Below, piece after piece: positions 6,558 through 12,608 of a DNA stretch of 12,608 nt. The notes under the pieces were generated by a model. It did not search any database and had not been told where the DNA came from. It worked only from the letters and a program-made list of their open reading frames with translations. The translations under genes and the position numbers were made by a program. Position 1 is the first letter of the stretch. Each line of letters begins with the position of its first letter. This DNA is from Deltaproteobacteria bacterium (GTDB lineage Bacteria; Desulfobacterota; Desulfarculia; Adiutricales; Adiutricaceae): contig JAITJB010000195.1 in NCBI GenBank assembly GCA_031279155.1, positions 1 through 12,608 of the forward strand, in the 5' to 3' direction.

Positions 6558-7574
6558 TTAGCCCTGAGAGCCGTCGATGCTAAAGGAATCGGTATTGCTA
6601 CTAAGAGCCAGATTGGTCTCGCACACTGGACAGACAATCCTAGATGGAGTTTGCGGGGTTAAGCAAAATAAGTGCCCACAAAAACCGCATTTCCCCCAAC
6701 CATCAGCCCCGCAGAAGGGACATATGTGAACGCCTTGAAGGAGGCTGGTATCTACGGGCGGGGACTTCATAGCTCCATCGCTAAAGAAGTCTAGGGGAAG
6801 TTTTACCACATCGTCAGCCATGAAAAAAGAACCTCCCGGATACAACTTAAAGCGCATCATATAGGGCTGTTTGGTATTTAGGCAGGTCACGTGGAAAGAT
6901 AGGCGCTTGTTTTGCCCGGTAAACTTAGGCGGGCTATCGGTATTGATAAGCTCCATGCCCTTTTCTAAGGGGATTTTCTTCTCCAAGGAGATGGCGCTTT
7001 CAGGCGTGGCGCTCTGGGACTGGACCGAAGCGCTGAGCCAGACAAAGAGCTTGGCCACGCTTTCCGTAGATAAGGTCTTATTGTGGATGCAGACGTCGGC
7101 GATTTGGCTTAGAGTTTCAAAATCAACGTCATCGCCGCAGCCGATAGCGTAGATCTGAGCCAGATGAGGTTTAACGGCCTTTAGCCTGGCTATTGGACCC
7201 TGCCAGTCATCGGTGGGCTGCCCGTCGGTCATGATAAAGACCATGGGCTTAAAATCGCCTTTGCTCTCTAAAGTTGTCTGCTTAACGTCACGACTAATAG
7301 ACTCTCTAACTAAATCCAAGGCCGCGCCCAAGCTCGTTCCTGGGCGTATTGATAAGCTCGGAGGGGCAACCGCGCTTATCTCTGTCAGCGGCACCAGAGT
7401 CCGCGCCTTGGCGTCAAAAGTTATTATACTCAAAAATGCCGTCTCAATGGCATAGGGATTTTTTTTCAAAGCCGAAATCATCGTGTAGACCCCGACCTCA
7501 ACGGCCTCTAATGGCTCGCCAGCCATTGATTCCGAACAATCTAATAGAATGTATATGGGTAATCGCCTAGACAT
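6558..7574 (-). CDS. TerY-like vWA protein with C-terminal zinc-binding domain (copy 1)
   Basis: Predicted cytoplasmic metal-binding adaptor of a Ter-type stress system. An N-terminal von Willebrand A domain (about 1-185) carries a complete metal-ion site: DCSES (D12, S14, S16), T80 in GTSLG, and D117 in MTDGQPTD. A beta-rich middle part (about 200-280) follows, with PPKFTGQNKR shared with copy 2. The last ~55 residues hold seven cysteines in CPFC (285-288), CGFC (296-299), C304 and CPVC (315-318) spacing, consistent with two zinc sites as in the TerY C-terminal domain. It ends in SFSIDGSQG. There is no signal peptide or membrane segment. ATG 7574 follows a weak GGGAA site, 28 bases after its paralog. 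In the published TerY-P triad this protein occurs with a kinase and a PP2C phosphatase, as here. The exact molecular role is not established from sequence. Confidence 0.88.
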   Translation of the reverse strand: MSRRLPIYILLDCSESMAGEPLEAVEVGVYTMISALKKNPYAIETAFLSIITFDAKARTLVPLTEISAVAPPSLSIRPGTSLGAALDLVRESISRDVKQTTLESKGDFKPMVFIMTDGQPTDDWQGPIARLKAVKPHLAQIYAIGCGDDVDFETLSQIADVCIHNKTLSTESVAKLFVWLSASVQSQSATPESAISLEKKIPLEKGMELINTDSPPKFTGQNKRLSFHVTCLNTKQPYMMRFKLYPGGSFFMADDVVKLPLDFFSDGAMKSPPVDTSLLQGVHICPFCGADGWGKCGFCGHLFCLTPQTPSRIVCPVCETNLALSSNTDSFSIDGSQG

Positions 7575-7602
7575 TTTTAAGTTCCCACTGTAATTTTAAA
7601 AT

Positions 7603-8625
7603 TTAGCCAACTGAGCCGTCGACGTTAAATGCTCCAGCAGCCGCCGCTAGCCTTCCCAACTGATGGCAGTTAGCGCAGGTAACTATGTTATTTTTTGATT
7701 TTTCTAGGTTTATGCAGTTTAGAGTGCCGCAAGTGCACTGAAACCAACCCAAAGCCCCGCAGTGTGGGCAGACTGGCATCCCGCCTAGGCGGTTGGCGTC
7801 AATGGGCGGGCTTTTTAAGGCGCCTTCAGAGAGAAAATCGTCGGAGACGATTAAAATATCCTTGATACCGTAATTGGGGCTATTGGGCAAAAGCTGATAG
7901 CGGATTAAAAAGGGCTTATGGGTTTTAGAGCACAGGACGTGGAGGTAGACGCGTTTATTTTGGCCGGTAAATTTAGGCGGATTTTTGATGTCGATTAGTT
8001 TAAGCCCGGGCTTTAGGGGAATATCTTGAACTTCTCCTTCGCCTTCAACTTCCGGCCTGGTGCTCCTTGAGCCAACTGAAGCGCTGACCCAAGCAAAAAC
8101 TGATCCCAAGGCCTCTTTGGTCAGATCGTCGGTGTGAAGGCAGTAGTGGGCAATTTTGCTTAAGGTCTCAAAATCGACCTCATCGCCGCAGCCAATGGCG
8201 TAGATGGTGGCCTTAATGGCGCTAGAAGACCGCAAACGCGCGGCTGCCTCAGACCAGGCGTCGGTTGGCTGACCGTCAGTTAAGATAAAAACCAGGGGCT
8301 TAAAATCGCCTTTGACCTCTTTGGTGTTTAAAACGATCTCCTTGGCCATTTGCTCTCTGAGTAAATCTAAGGCCGCGCCTAAGCTGGTCCCTGGCCGAAA
8401 GGTCAGTTTTGGCATGGTAAAGCTAATTAGTTCGGTAAGTGGGGCGGCTACCCTGGCTTTAGCGTCAAAGGTTAACACGCTCAGAAAAGCCGTCTCCAAG
8501 GCATGGGGATTTTTCCTAAGGGTAGAGATCATAGACATGACGCCCGTCTCCACGGCTTTTAAGGGATCGCCAGCCATGGATTCTGAGCAATCAAGTAGCA
8601 AATAGATGGGCAGACGGCGCAGCAT
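7603..8625 (-). CDS. TerY-like vWA protein with C-terminal zinc-binding domain (copy 2)
   Basis: Paralog of the next gene in the transcript, colinear along its whole 340 residues, so a tandem duplication. The vWA metal-ion site is intact: DCSES (D12, S14, S16), T80, and D117 in LTDGQPTD. YAIGCGDEVDFETLSKIA (about 142-159) is nearly identical to copy 1. The shared PPKFTGQNKR and FLSEGALKSPP segments lead into the zinc-binding tail: CPHC (286-289), CTC (297-299, one residue shorter than copy 1's CGFC), C304 and CANC (317-320). The end is AFNVDGSVG. ATG 8625 has GGAG nine bases upstream, a good site. It lies 87 bases downstream of kinase 1 and 28 bases before copy 1, so co-transcription is likely. 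The linker at 190-203 is Glu/Gly-rich and differs most between copies. Two diverged vWA proteins could bind different partners or form a heteromer; this is inference. Confidence 0.88.
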   Translation of the reverse strand: MLRRLPIYLLLDCSESMAGDPLKAVETGVMSMISTLRKNPHALETAFLSVLTFDAKARVAAPLTELISFTMPKLTFRPGTSLGAALDLLREQMAKEIVLNTKEVKGDFKPLVFILTDGQPTDAWSEAAARLRSSSAIKATIYAIGCGDEVDFETLSKIAHYCLHTDDLTKEALGSVFAWVSASVGSRSTRPEVEGEGEVQDIPLKPGLKLIDIKNPPKFTGQNKRVYLHVLCSKTHKPFLIRYQLLPNSPNYGIKDILIVSDDFLSEGALKSPPIDANRLGGMPVCPHCGALGWFQCTCGTLNCINLEKSKNNIVTCANCHQLGRLAAAAGAFNVDGSVG

Positions 8626-8646
8626 TGATTAGATCTCCAATAGCTT

Positions 8647-8721
8647 TCTTAAACGAAAACTTGCTCAAAGCGGTAATAGCTTATACCGAAACTTTCTTAA
8701 CCCGATAGAATCTTAAACCGA
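8647..8721. repeat. Three short direct repeats at the kinase/TerY junction
   Basis: TCTTAAACGA (8647), TCTTAACCCGA (8695) and TCTTAAACCGA (8711) share one consensus on the plus strand. The third overlaps the kinase 1 stop codon. AATAGCTT also occurs twice nearby (8639, 8675). This fills most of the 87-base gap between kinase 1 and TerY copy 2. It may be a regulatory site cluster or decayed duplication. Confidence 0.45.
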
Positions 8722-10188
8722 CACTAGCGACACAAAAACCAGGCGACCGCCTTTACCGGCTTTTAAGAGGAGCTTAAGATCTTGGACCATCTCGATGTGC
8801 TTACCTTTGGGTATTGGGCGGTTATTGGTAACATCGGTCAGATCGTCTAATAGCTGGTTGACTAAGATCCATTTGCCTTTGTGGAAGGAAAAGTAGGCCA
8901 CTGGTTTTCTTAATTCATCAGGCAGCTTTTCATCGGGGAAGATGTTGCGGTCGACGTGCCAGGGGTAGATGTATTGATTGTTGTAGACCATCAACCGATG
9001 ATTGTCTGTAGCAAACTTAGCCCCGTCACGGGTGGAATAAAAGTCTAAGATCGGCAGCTGCCCCTTAAACTTGGCGCCGCAGTATGGGCAAACGGGCTTT
9101 TTGGTGTTTGGGAACACGTACCAGCCCTTAGAGCAGTTGGGATTGTCGCAGGGTTGAAGTAAATCAATGGTCTTAACCAAATCCTTCTCCCAATCGTCGG
9201 CTATGGGCCGCTCACTGGGAGAATGAAGACCGGTTACAAAGGCTTTATCGAAAAGCTCCTTTAGGTACGGCCCCATGATGGTATAGGGGAGCTTATCGGT
9301 ATCGATCCAGGGCATAAAATCTTTGTCTTCGGGTTTGACCTTCAATCGATTGGAACGGTCATGGGGATTTTCAATGAAAGTTGCCTTATCGCCCATCTCC
9401 ATCTGTTCCTGGATAGCATTGTCCTTATCGTAGACTTTAGAGCCCCGGAGGGGATGGCGGTGGAAGAGGTAGAGATAAATTAAAACGGCCAAGGCATGTT
9501 GGTCAGTCTCCCGGCAGGGGAGCTTGCGCTTGGGGTCCTCGCGGTCGAGGTGCATGGTGGCCACAACCTCAGGGGCGATAAAATCGGGCGTCCCCACGAC
9601 GTCAGGCGGAAACATGCCCGGGACCACTAAGCCGTCGATATCGATAATGCAGGCGTTACCAGACCTAGGGTCGACCAGACAGTTGCGGTAAGAGAGATCG
9701 GAATGGGCCAGTCCCGCTGCGTGGAGTCTTCTGACGGCCCGGCTCAGATGAAGGCAGATCCTCAAGTAACCTAAGAGGTTACCTTTTTCTTCATGGGGTA
9801 CAAAGCGGTTAAGGTTTTTGCCCGATGCAAACCATTTGCCCTCTTTTTCAGCCCCCTCAATGTCGCAACCTTTAGGAAAAAAGTAGTACGGTTGGTAGAC
9901 AGGGACCAACAGACCTACCTTGTTATTGTACTTGATGATATCCTCAGGCCAGCAGAAGTATTTTTTCCAGTACTCTCCGCCCTCGCGCTCGAAGATGCCC
10001 TTTCTGTAAGTGGTCACCAACTTTTCGAGACGCTCGAGCCCAACGAAATCCAGCGGCTGGCGATAAAAGGCCACGACGTGCCGGCGATCGTTAGTGAAAT
10101 AGACGTCTTTGAGGCCGCCCTGCATGGGTTCTTTTTCCACAAAACTAACGCTAGAGCCGCTGACGGTTGTTATAGTTACTTGACTCAT
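8713..10188 (-). CDS. Ser/Thr protein kinase with zinc ribbon, TerY-P type (kinase 1)
   Basis: Divergent eukaryotic-type kinase of 491 residues. The catalytic loop HSDLSYRN (162-169) keeps the general base D164 and metal-ligand N169. The DFG position reads DIDG with D183 present, and FIAPE (203-207) is the APE motif. The usual beta3 Lys is not visible (VVAFYR), but K27 in GGLKDVYF lies in the Gly-loop region. After the kinase core come Cys pairs CDNPNC (347-352) and CPYC (367-370), a zinc ribbon, then a conserved beta-rich C-terminal region with YPWHVDRNIFPDE and a GGRLVFV end that could be a divergent FHA-like fold (uncertain). ATG 10188 is preferred over TTG 10200 because GGTGG lies five bases before it and the protein then aligns with kinase 2 from residue 1. 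It is followed by the TerY genes and preceded by a 273-base leader with several structures. Likely an active kinase. Confidence 0.87.
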   Translation of the reverse strand: MSQVTITTVSGSSVSFVEKEPMQGGLKDVYFTNDRRHVVAFYRQPLDFVGLERLEKLVTTYRKGIFEREGGEYWKKYFCWPEDIIKYNNKVGLLVPVYQPYYFFPKGCDIEGAEKEGKWFASGKNLNRFVPHEEKGNLLGYLRICLHLSRAVRRLHAAGLAHSDLSYRNCLVDPRSGNACIIDIDGLVVPGMFPPDVVGTPDFIAPEVVATMHLDREDPKRKLPCRETDQHALAVLIYLYLFHRHPLRGSKVYDKDNAIQEQMEMGDKATFIENPHDRSNRLKVKPEDKDFMPWIDTDKLPYTIMGPYLKELFDKAFVTGLHSPSERPIADDWEKDLVKTIDLLQPCDNPNCSKGWYVFPNTKKPVCPYCGAKFKGQLPILDFYSTRDGAKFATDNHRLMVYNNQYIYPWHVDRNIFPDEKLPDELRKPVAYFSFHKGKWILVNQLLDDLTDVTNNRPIPKGKHIEMVQDLKLLLKAGKGGRLVFVSLVSV

Positions 10189-10230
10189 TATTGCCACCAA
10201 ACGCCTCGCCGTAAAGACAAGGGGAATTTA

Positions 10231-10255
10231 GGTCCTTAACAGGTTACCTGGGACC
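10231..10255 (-). promoter_or_regulatory. Hairpin in the kinase 1 leader
   Basis: GGTCC (10231-10235) pairs with GGACC (10251-10255), and CAGG (10240-10243) with CCTG (10247-10250) around the loop TTA, with a 4-base one-sided bulge. It sits about 43 bases upstream of the kinase 1 start and has no T-run, so it is more likely a leader structure than a terminator. Confidence 0.45.
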
Positions 10256-10416
10256 GACGCAGGCTGTGTATAATTAATAGGCTTGTTAGTGGACGATTCT
10301 AAAATTTATCACTAATTTAACACTTAAGGCCAGATCCGCCGTAAGTTTTCCCAACCAGGCTTGAGGAGGTGAGAATTTTTCTAGTCACAAAGCCATTATG
10401 ATGTCCCATAAGGCAA

Positions 10417-10437
10417 AAATCAAGGCTTTAGGAAGCC
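10417..10437 (-). terminator. Weak terminator-like hairpin after kinase 2
   Basis: On the minus strand GGCTT (10437-10433) pairs with AAGCC (10428-10424) around the loop CCTA and is followed by TTGATTTTT. The stem is only five base pairs, so termination is probably partial. It lies about 25 bases after the kinase 2 stop, inside a longer imperfect stem. Confidence 0.4.
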
Positions 10438-10461
10438 AAAAATGGGATATCTACTCCCCAA

Positions 10462-11955
10462 TCACAGTTCCATAATGCGAAATGAAGCGACCCGACCATC
10501 GGTCCCAGTCTTCAATATAAGCTGCTGCTTATCGATAATCTCTACGGCCTGGCCCTGAGGGATAGGTTTTTTTCGGCTGAGATCCTGAAGGGAGTCTAGG
10601 GTCTGGTTACTGAAATACCAGCCCTTTTTGGCATCGAAACTAAAAAAACCCACTGGCTTACGGTTCTCGTCGCTCGTTCGCTCATTGGGGAAAATCCTAT
10701 TGTCGACATGCCAAGGATAGAGGTATTGATTATGGTGAACAACCAGTATATGAGAGTCCGAGCTATAATTAATTCCGTCTTTACTTGAAAAGAAATATAA
10801 AATAGGTAATCGCCCCTTAAGGACCGTGCCGCAGTAAGGGCAGACTTTGGGTTTGGGGCCTTCGATGTCGAAAATAAACCAACCCATCAGGCATTTAGGA
10901 TTAGCGCAGGGGTGAAGCAGATCCACGGTCCTAACTAAGGCTCTCTCCCAATCGAGGGGCTTGGGCCGCTCCTTGGGAGCGTGAAGGCCTTTAATGAAGG
11001 CCCGGTCAAACAGTTCCTTAAGGTAAGGCCCCATGGTGGTATAGGGAAGATTTACCGGGTCAACCCAGGGCCGTAAATCTTCTTGGTCGGAAAGAGCTTT
11101 TAAGCTATTAGAAGTGTCAGTTGGGTTTTCAATAAAAAGAGAATCTTTACCCATGAGAAGCTCTTCGCTTCGCCTAGGGTCTGGGCCATGGTATTTAGAG
11201 CCTCTAAGGGGATGGCGGTGGAGGAGAAACATGTAAATCAAAACAGCTAAAGAATGCAGATCGGTAGTTTCTGAAGGTAAACAGCACTGTGGGTCAGACG
11301 GAAATAGTTCTTTAGTGGCTATGATTTCAGGGGCGGTAAAATCAGGGTTTTCGCCTCTTAGTAATCTTGATTGGGCAACGCCTGACCATTCAAATATTAG
11401 ATCGATATTTATGAGGTAAAACTTACCACTTATCGGATCAACCAAGCAGTTGCGGCCCGAAAGATCCCAATGACAAAGGCCTACCTCGTGGAGCTTTCTC
11501 ACCGCCCGGGACAGTTCGAGACAGAGCCTAAGGTAACCAATTAAGCTACCCCGCTCTTGGTAGGGCAAAAAGCGGGTGAAGTTTTTGGCCGATAAAAACC
11601 AGTGGGCCTTCTTATTGGCGCCAGCTAAGTTGGTGTCAGGCCCAAAAAAGAAATTGGGTCCATAAGCTGGCACCACCAAAGCGAGCCGTTTTTCATACTC
11701 AAAGGCGTACTGCGGCCAGCAAAAGAGATCAGTAAAATACTTACCGCCAGGTGTTTGGAAAATTTTATCGCGATATTCCGTGGCCAACCGGTACAATCGC
11801 TTTTTGTCTGATTCATCTAAAATTTTTGGAAATAATTGGACAACTTGGGTTTTATCATCCGTTAGATATAATTCTTTCGAGCCACTTACAATAGGCTTAT
11901 CTATCTGAAAATTGATACCCGTCCCATCAGCTGCTGTGACCGTAACCGGACACAT
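10462..11955 (-). CDS. Ser/Thr kinase paralog with altered DFG Asp, zinc ribbon (kinase 2, possible pseudokinase)
   Basis: Paralog of kinase 1 with the same layout over 497 residues. The catalytic loop HWDLSGRN (162-169) keeps D164 and N169, but the DFG position reads NID, so the Mg2+-binding Asp is Asn183 (codon AAT at 11409-11407). This loss usually cripples phosphotransfer. The beta3 Lys is also absent (VVQLFP), while K27 in SGSKELYL matches the kinase 1 Lys. TAPE (207-210) is present. The zinc ribbon is CANPKC (350-355) and CPYC (372-375), followed by the same YPWHVD..IFP C-terminal region. ATG 11955 is chosen over TTG 11967: the TTG overlaps the ribosome binding site GGAGG, which lies five bases before the ATG. 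It is 55 bases downstream of the PP2C gene. It could be a pseudokinase regulator of kinase 1 or a weak or atypical enzyme. Confidence 0.86.
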   Translation of the reverse strand: MCPVTVTAADGTGINFQIDKPIVSGSKELYLTDDKTQVVQLFPKILDESDKKRLYRLATEYRDKIFQTPGGKYFTDLFCWPQYAFEYEKRLALVVPAYGPNFFFGPDTNLAGANKKAHWFLSAKNFTRFLPYQERGSLIGYLRLCLELSRAVRKLHEVGLCHWDLSGRNCLVDPISGKFYLINIDLIFEWSGVAQSRLLRGENPDFTAPEIIATKELFPSDPQCCLPSETTDLHSLAVLIYMFLLHRHPLRGSKYHGPDPRRSEELLMGKDSLFIENPTDTSNSLKALSDQEDLRPWVDPVNLPYTTMGPYLKELFDRAFIKGLHAPKERPKPLDWERALVRTVDLLHPCANPKCLMGWFIFDIEGPKPKVCPYCGTVLKGRLPILYFFSSKDGINYSSDSHILVVHHNQYLYPWHVDNRIFPNERTSDENRKPVGFFSFDAKKGWYFSNQTLDSLQDLSRKKPIPQGQAVEIIDKQQLILKTGTDGRVASFRIMEL

Positions 11956-12010
11956 AAAAACCTCCAAGAGCCCATTGACAAATAGCGACTTTATTAAAAA
12001 AACTTAAATA

Positions 12011-12608
12011 TTAATTTACAATTAAAATAGTACGATCATCATGATTGCCTTTAGACCAAAAATCTAACCAATTTCTTAAAGCCTGAGCTTTTTTATCGGT
12101 TGGAACATCAGGGTCGTAGATCTCCGGGCAACCGGGATTCTCCGAATCGCCTTTTTTGAGAATTTGATCCCAAAAATAGAGCCATTTTTCCCCAGATAAA
12201 ACGCTGGCTTCGGAAGGGAAAAATGGATCGGTAATACCGTCTGTAGCTAAAATAATAGACTCGAAATCATCAGCAAAAGTAAAGAAAGTTCTGTGTTTAA
12301 CTTTTTCCTCGTTGATTTCTTCGACCATGGTTAAAAATTTAGTTTGACCGGCGAACTCGCCAGAATCTGGCGTACCTAACACCAGGACCTTGTCGCTGTT
12401 GTCGACCCGGCAAATAGCCATGCCACCGTCGCCGAGCCAGAAAGAGATAAAAAAATACCCAAAGGAAAATTTTTTAAAGGCCATGAACAATAAAGTAGTA
12501 TAGTAATCTTTAATTGAAATATTTTCATCTTTAAGCAATTGAGCTTTGTTTGTAGACTCTTTTGATATATTTAAATATGATAAATATACAGATCTATATA
12601 TCATAGCA
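12011..12608 (-). CDS. PP2C-type protein phosphatase, C-terminal part (5'-truncated by window edge)
   Basis: Predicted Mn2+/Mg2+-dependent Ser/Thr phosphatase that would reverse the neighbouring kinases. The frame stays open to the right edge and the N-terminal metal-binding motif block of PP2C enzymes is missing, so the ATG at 12604 is probably internal. Seen: FWLGDGGMAICRV (about residues 55-67 from that ATG), GTPDSGEFAGQTKFLT, the metal-site motif IILATDGITDPFFPSE with D122, and the terminal NHDDRTILIVN, which gives the last metal Asp. These are in normal order for the C-terminal half of the PF13672-like bacterial PP2C group. The region is clearly more AT-rich than the TerY and ATPase genes. 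It lies 55 bases upstream of kinase 2 in the same direction, completing a phosphatase-kinase-TerY set. Whether the N-terminus is intact cannot be seen here. Confidence 0.85.
   Translation of the reverse strand, partial: AMIYRSVYLSYLNISKESTNKAQLLKDENISIKDYYTTLLFMAFKKFSFGYFFISFWLGDGGMAICRVDNSDKVLVLGTPDSGEFAGQTKFLTMVEEINEEKVKHRTFFTFADDFESIILATDGITDPFFPSEASVLSGEKWLYFWDQILKKGDSENPGCPEIYDPDVPTDKKAQALRNWLDFWSKGNHDDRTILIVN

Larger units (their letters stand above)
10189..10461 (-). other. Intergenic leader between kinase 2 and kinase 1
   Basis: This is the longest gap inside the minus-strand block (273 bases) and has no convincing gene. Read on the minus strand it holds, in order: a long stem joining ATATCCCAT (10450-10442) to ATGGGACAT (10409-10401), which encloses a small hairpin and T-rich tract; TCACCTCCT (10372-10364), identical to the core anti-Shine-Dalgarno sequence of 16S rRNA; an AT-rich stretch (about 10268-10320) suitable for a promoter but without a clear -35/-10 pair; and a hairpin (10255-10231) before kinase 1. 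It is probably where kinase 2 transcription partly ends and kinase 1 expression is set. Confidence 0.5.

Noticed and set aside
2634..7632. Shared FNVD near the ends of TerD and TerY copy 2
   Set aside because: Only four residues match and TerD tails vary at this place, so it is most likely coincidence.
9793..10239. Open frame of 148 codons on the plus strand
   Set aside because: It lies antisense to the well-supported kinase 1 gene and its protein shows no recognisable family; it is a shadow of the opposite strand.
10269..10274. TATAAT on the plus strand as a promoter
   Set aside because: No acceptable -35 at 16-18 bases and no plus-strand gene downstream; the region is simply AT-rich.
10398..10475. 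Plus-strand 25-codon frame (MMSHKAKIK...) downstream of a perfect AGGAGGTGA
   Set aside because: The Shine-Dalgarno match ends 25 bases before the ATG, too far to use, and the frame runs into the end of kinase 2 in antisense. Structure on the other strand explains the region better.

Overview
The window is bacterial chromosomal DNA of moderate GC, with AT-rich stretches at both ends. Genes are closely packed, several starts are preceded by GGAGG-type ribosome binding sites, and at least one start is TTG. The organism cannot be named from this sequence alone. Nothing seen marks a phage, plasmid or insertion sequence.

Left part (1-2585, plus strand): three housekeeping genes. They are the C-terminal part of trigger factor (cut by the left edge), phosphopantetheine adenylyltransferase (coaD) and a class-II branched-chain aminotransferase (ilvE). 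They end in a 14-bp tandem repeat tract and a perfect 15-bp stem terminator that separates them from the convergent genes on the right.

Right part (2634-12608, minus strand): one long co-directional block. Read in the direction of transcription it encodes a PP2C-type phosphatase (cut by the right edge), two paralogous eukaryotic-type Ser/Thr kinases with a C-terminal zinc ribbon, two paralogous TerY-like von Willebrand A (vWA) proteins with a C-terminal zinc-binding domain, a PMCA-type Ca2+ P-type ATPase, and a TerD-family calcium-binding protein. PP2C plus kinase plus TerY matches the published TerY-P triad of tellurite-resistance-like (Ter) stress systems. TerD and a calcium pump fit the proposed calcium-linked role of such systems. 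My inference is that the kinase/phosphatase pair sets a phosphorylation state read by or acting on the metal-binding TerY/TerD proteins, while the ATPase controls Ca2+.

Unusual points: kinase and TerY are each duplicated gene by gene (order kinase-kinase-TerY-TerY). The upstream kinase has Asn in place of the DFG-position Asp, so it may be a pseudokinase. Both kinases lack the usual beta3 Lys but share a Lys in the Gly-loop region. The ATPase carries about 150 extra residues with two extra membrane helices between M3 and M4. Several intergenic hairpins divide the block and may tune relative expression. Three starts (terD and both kinases) are placed internal to the longest possible reading frame on ribosome-binding-site evidence.
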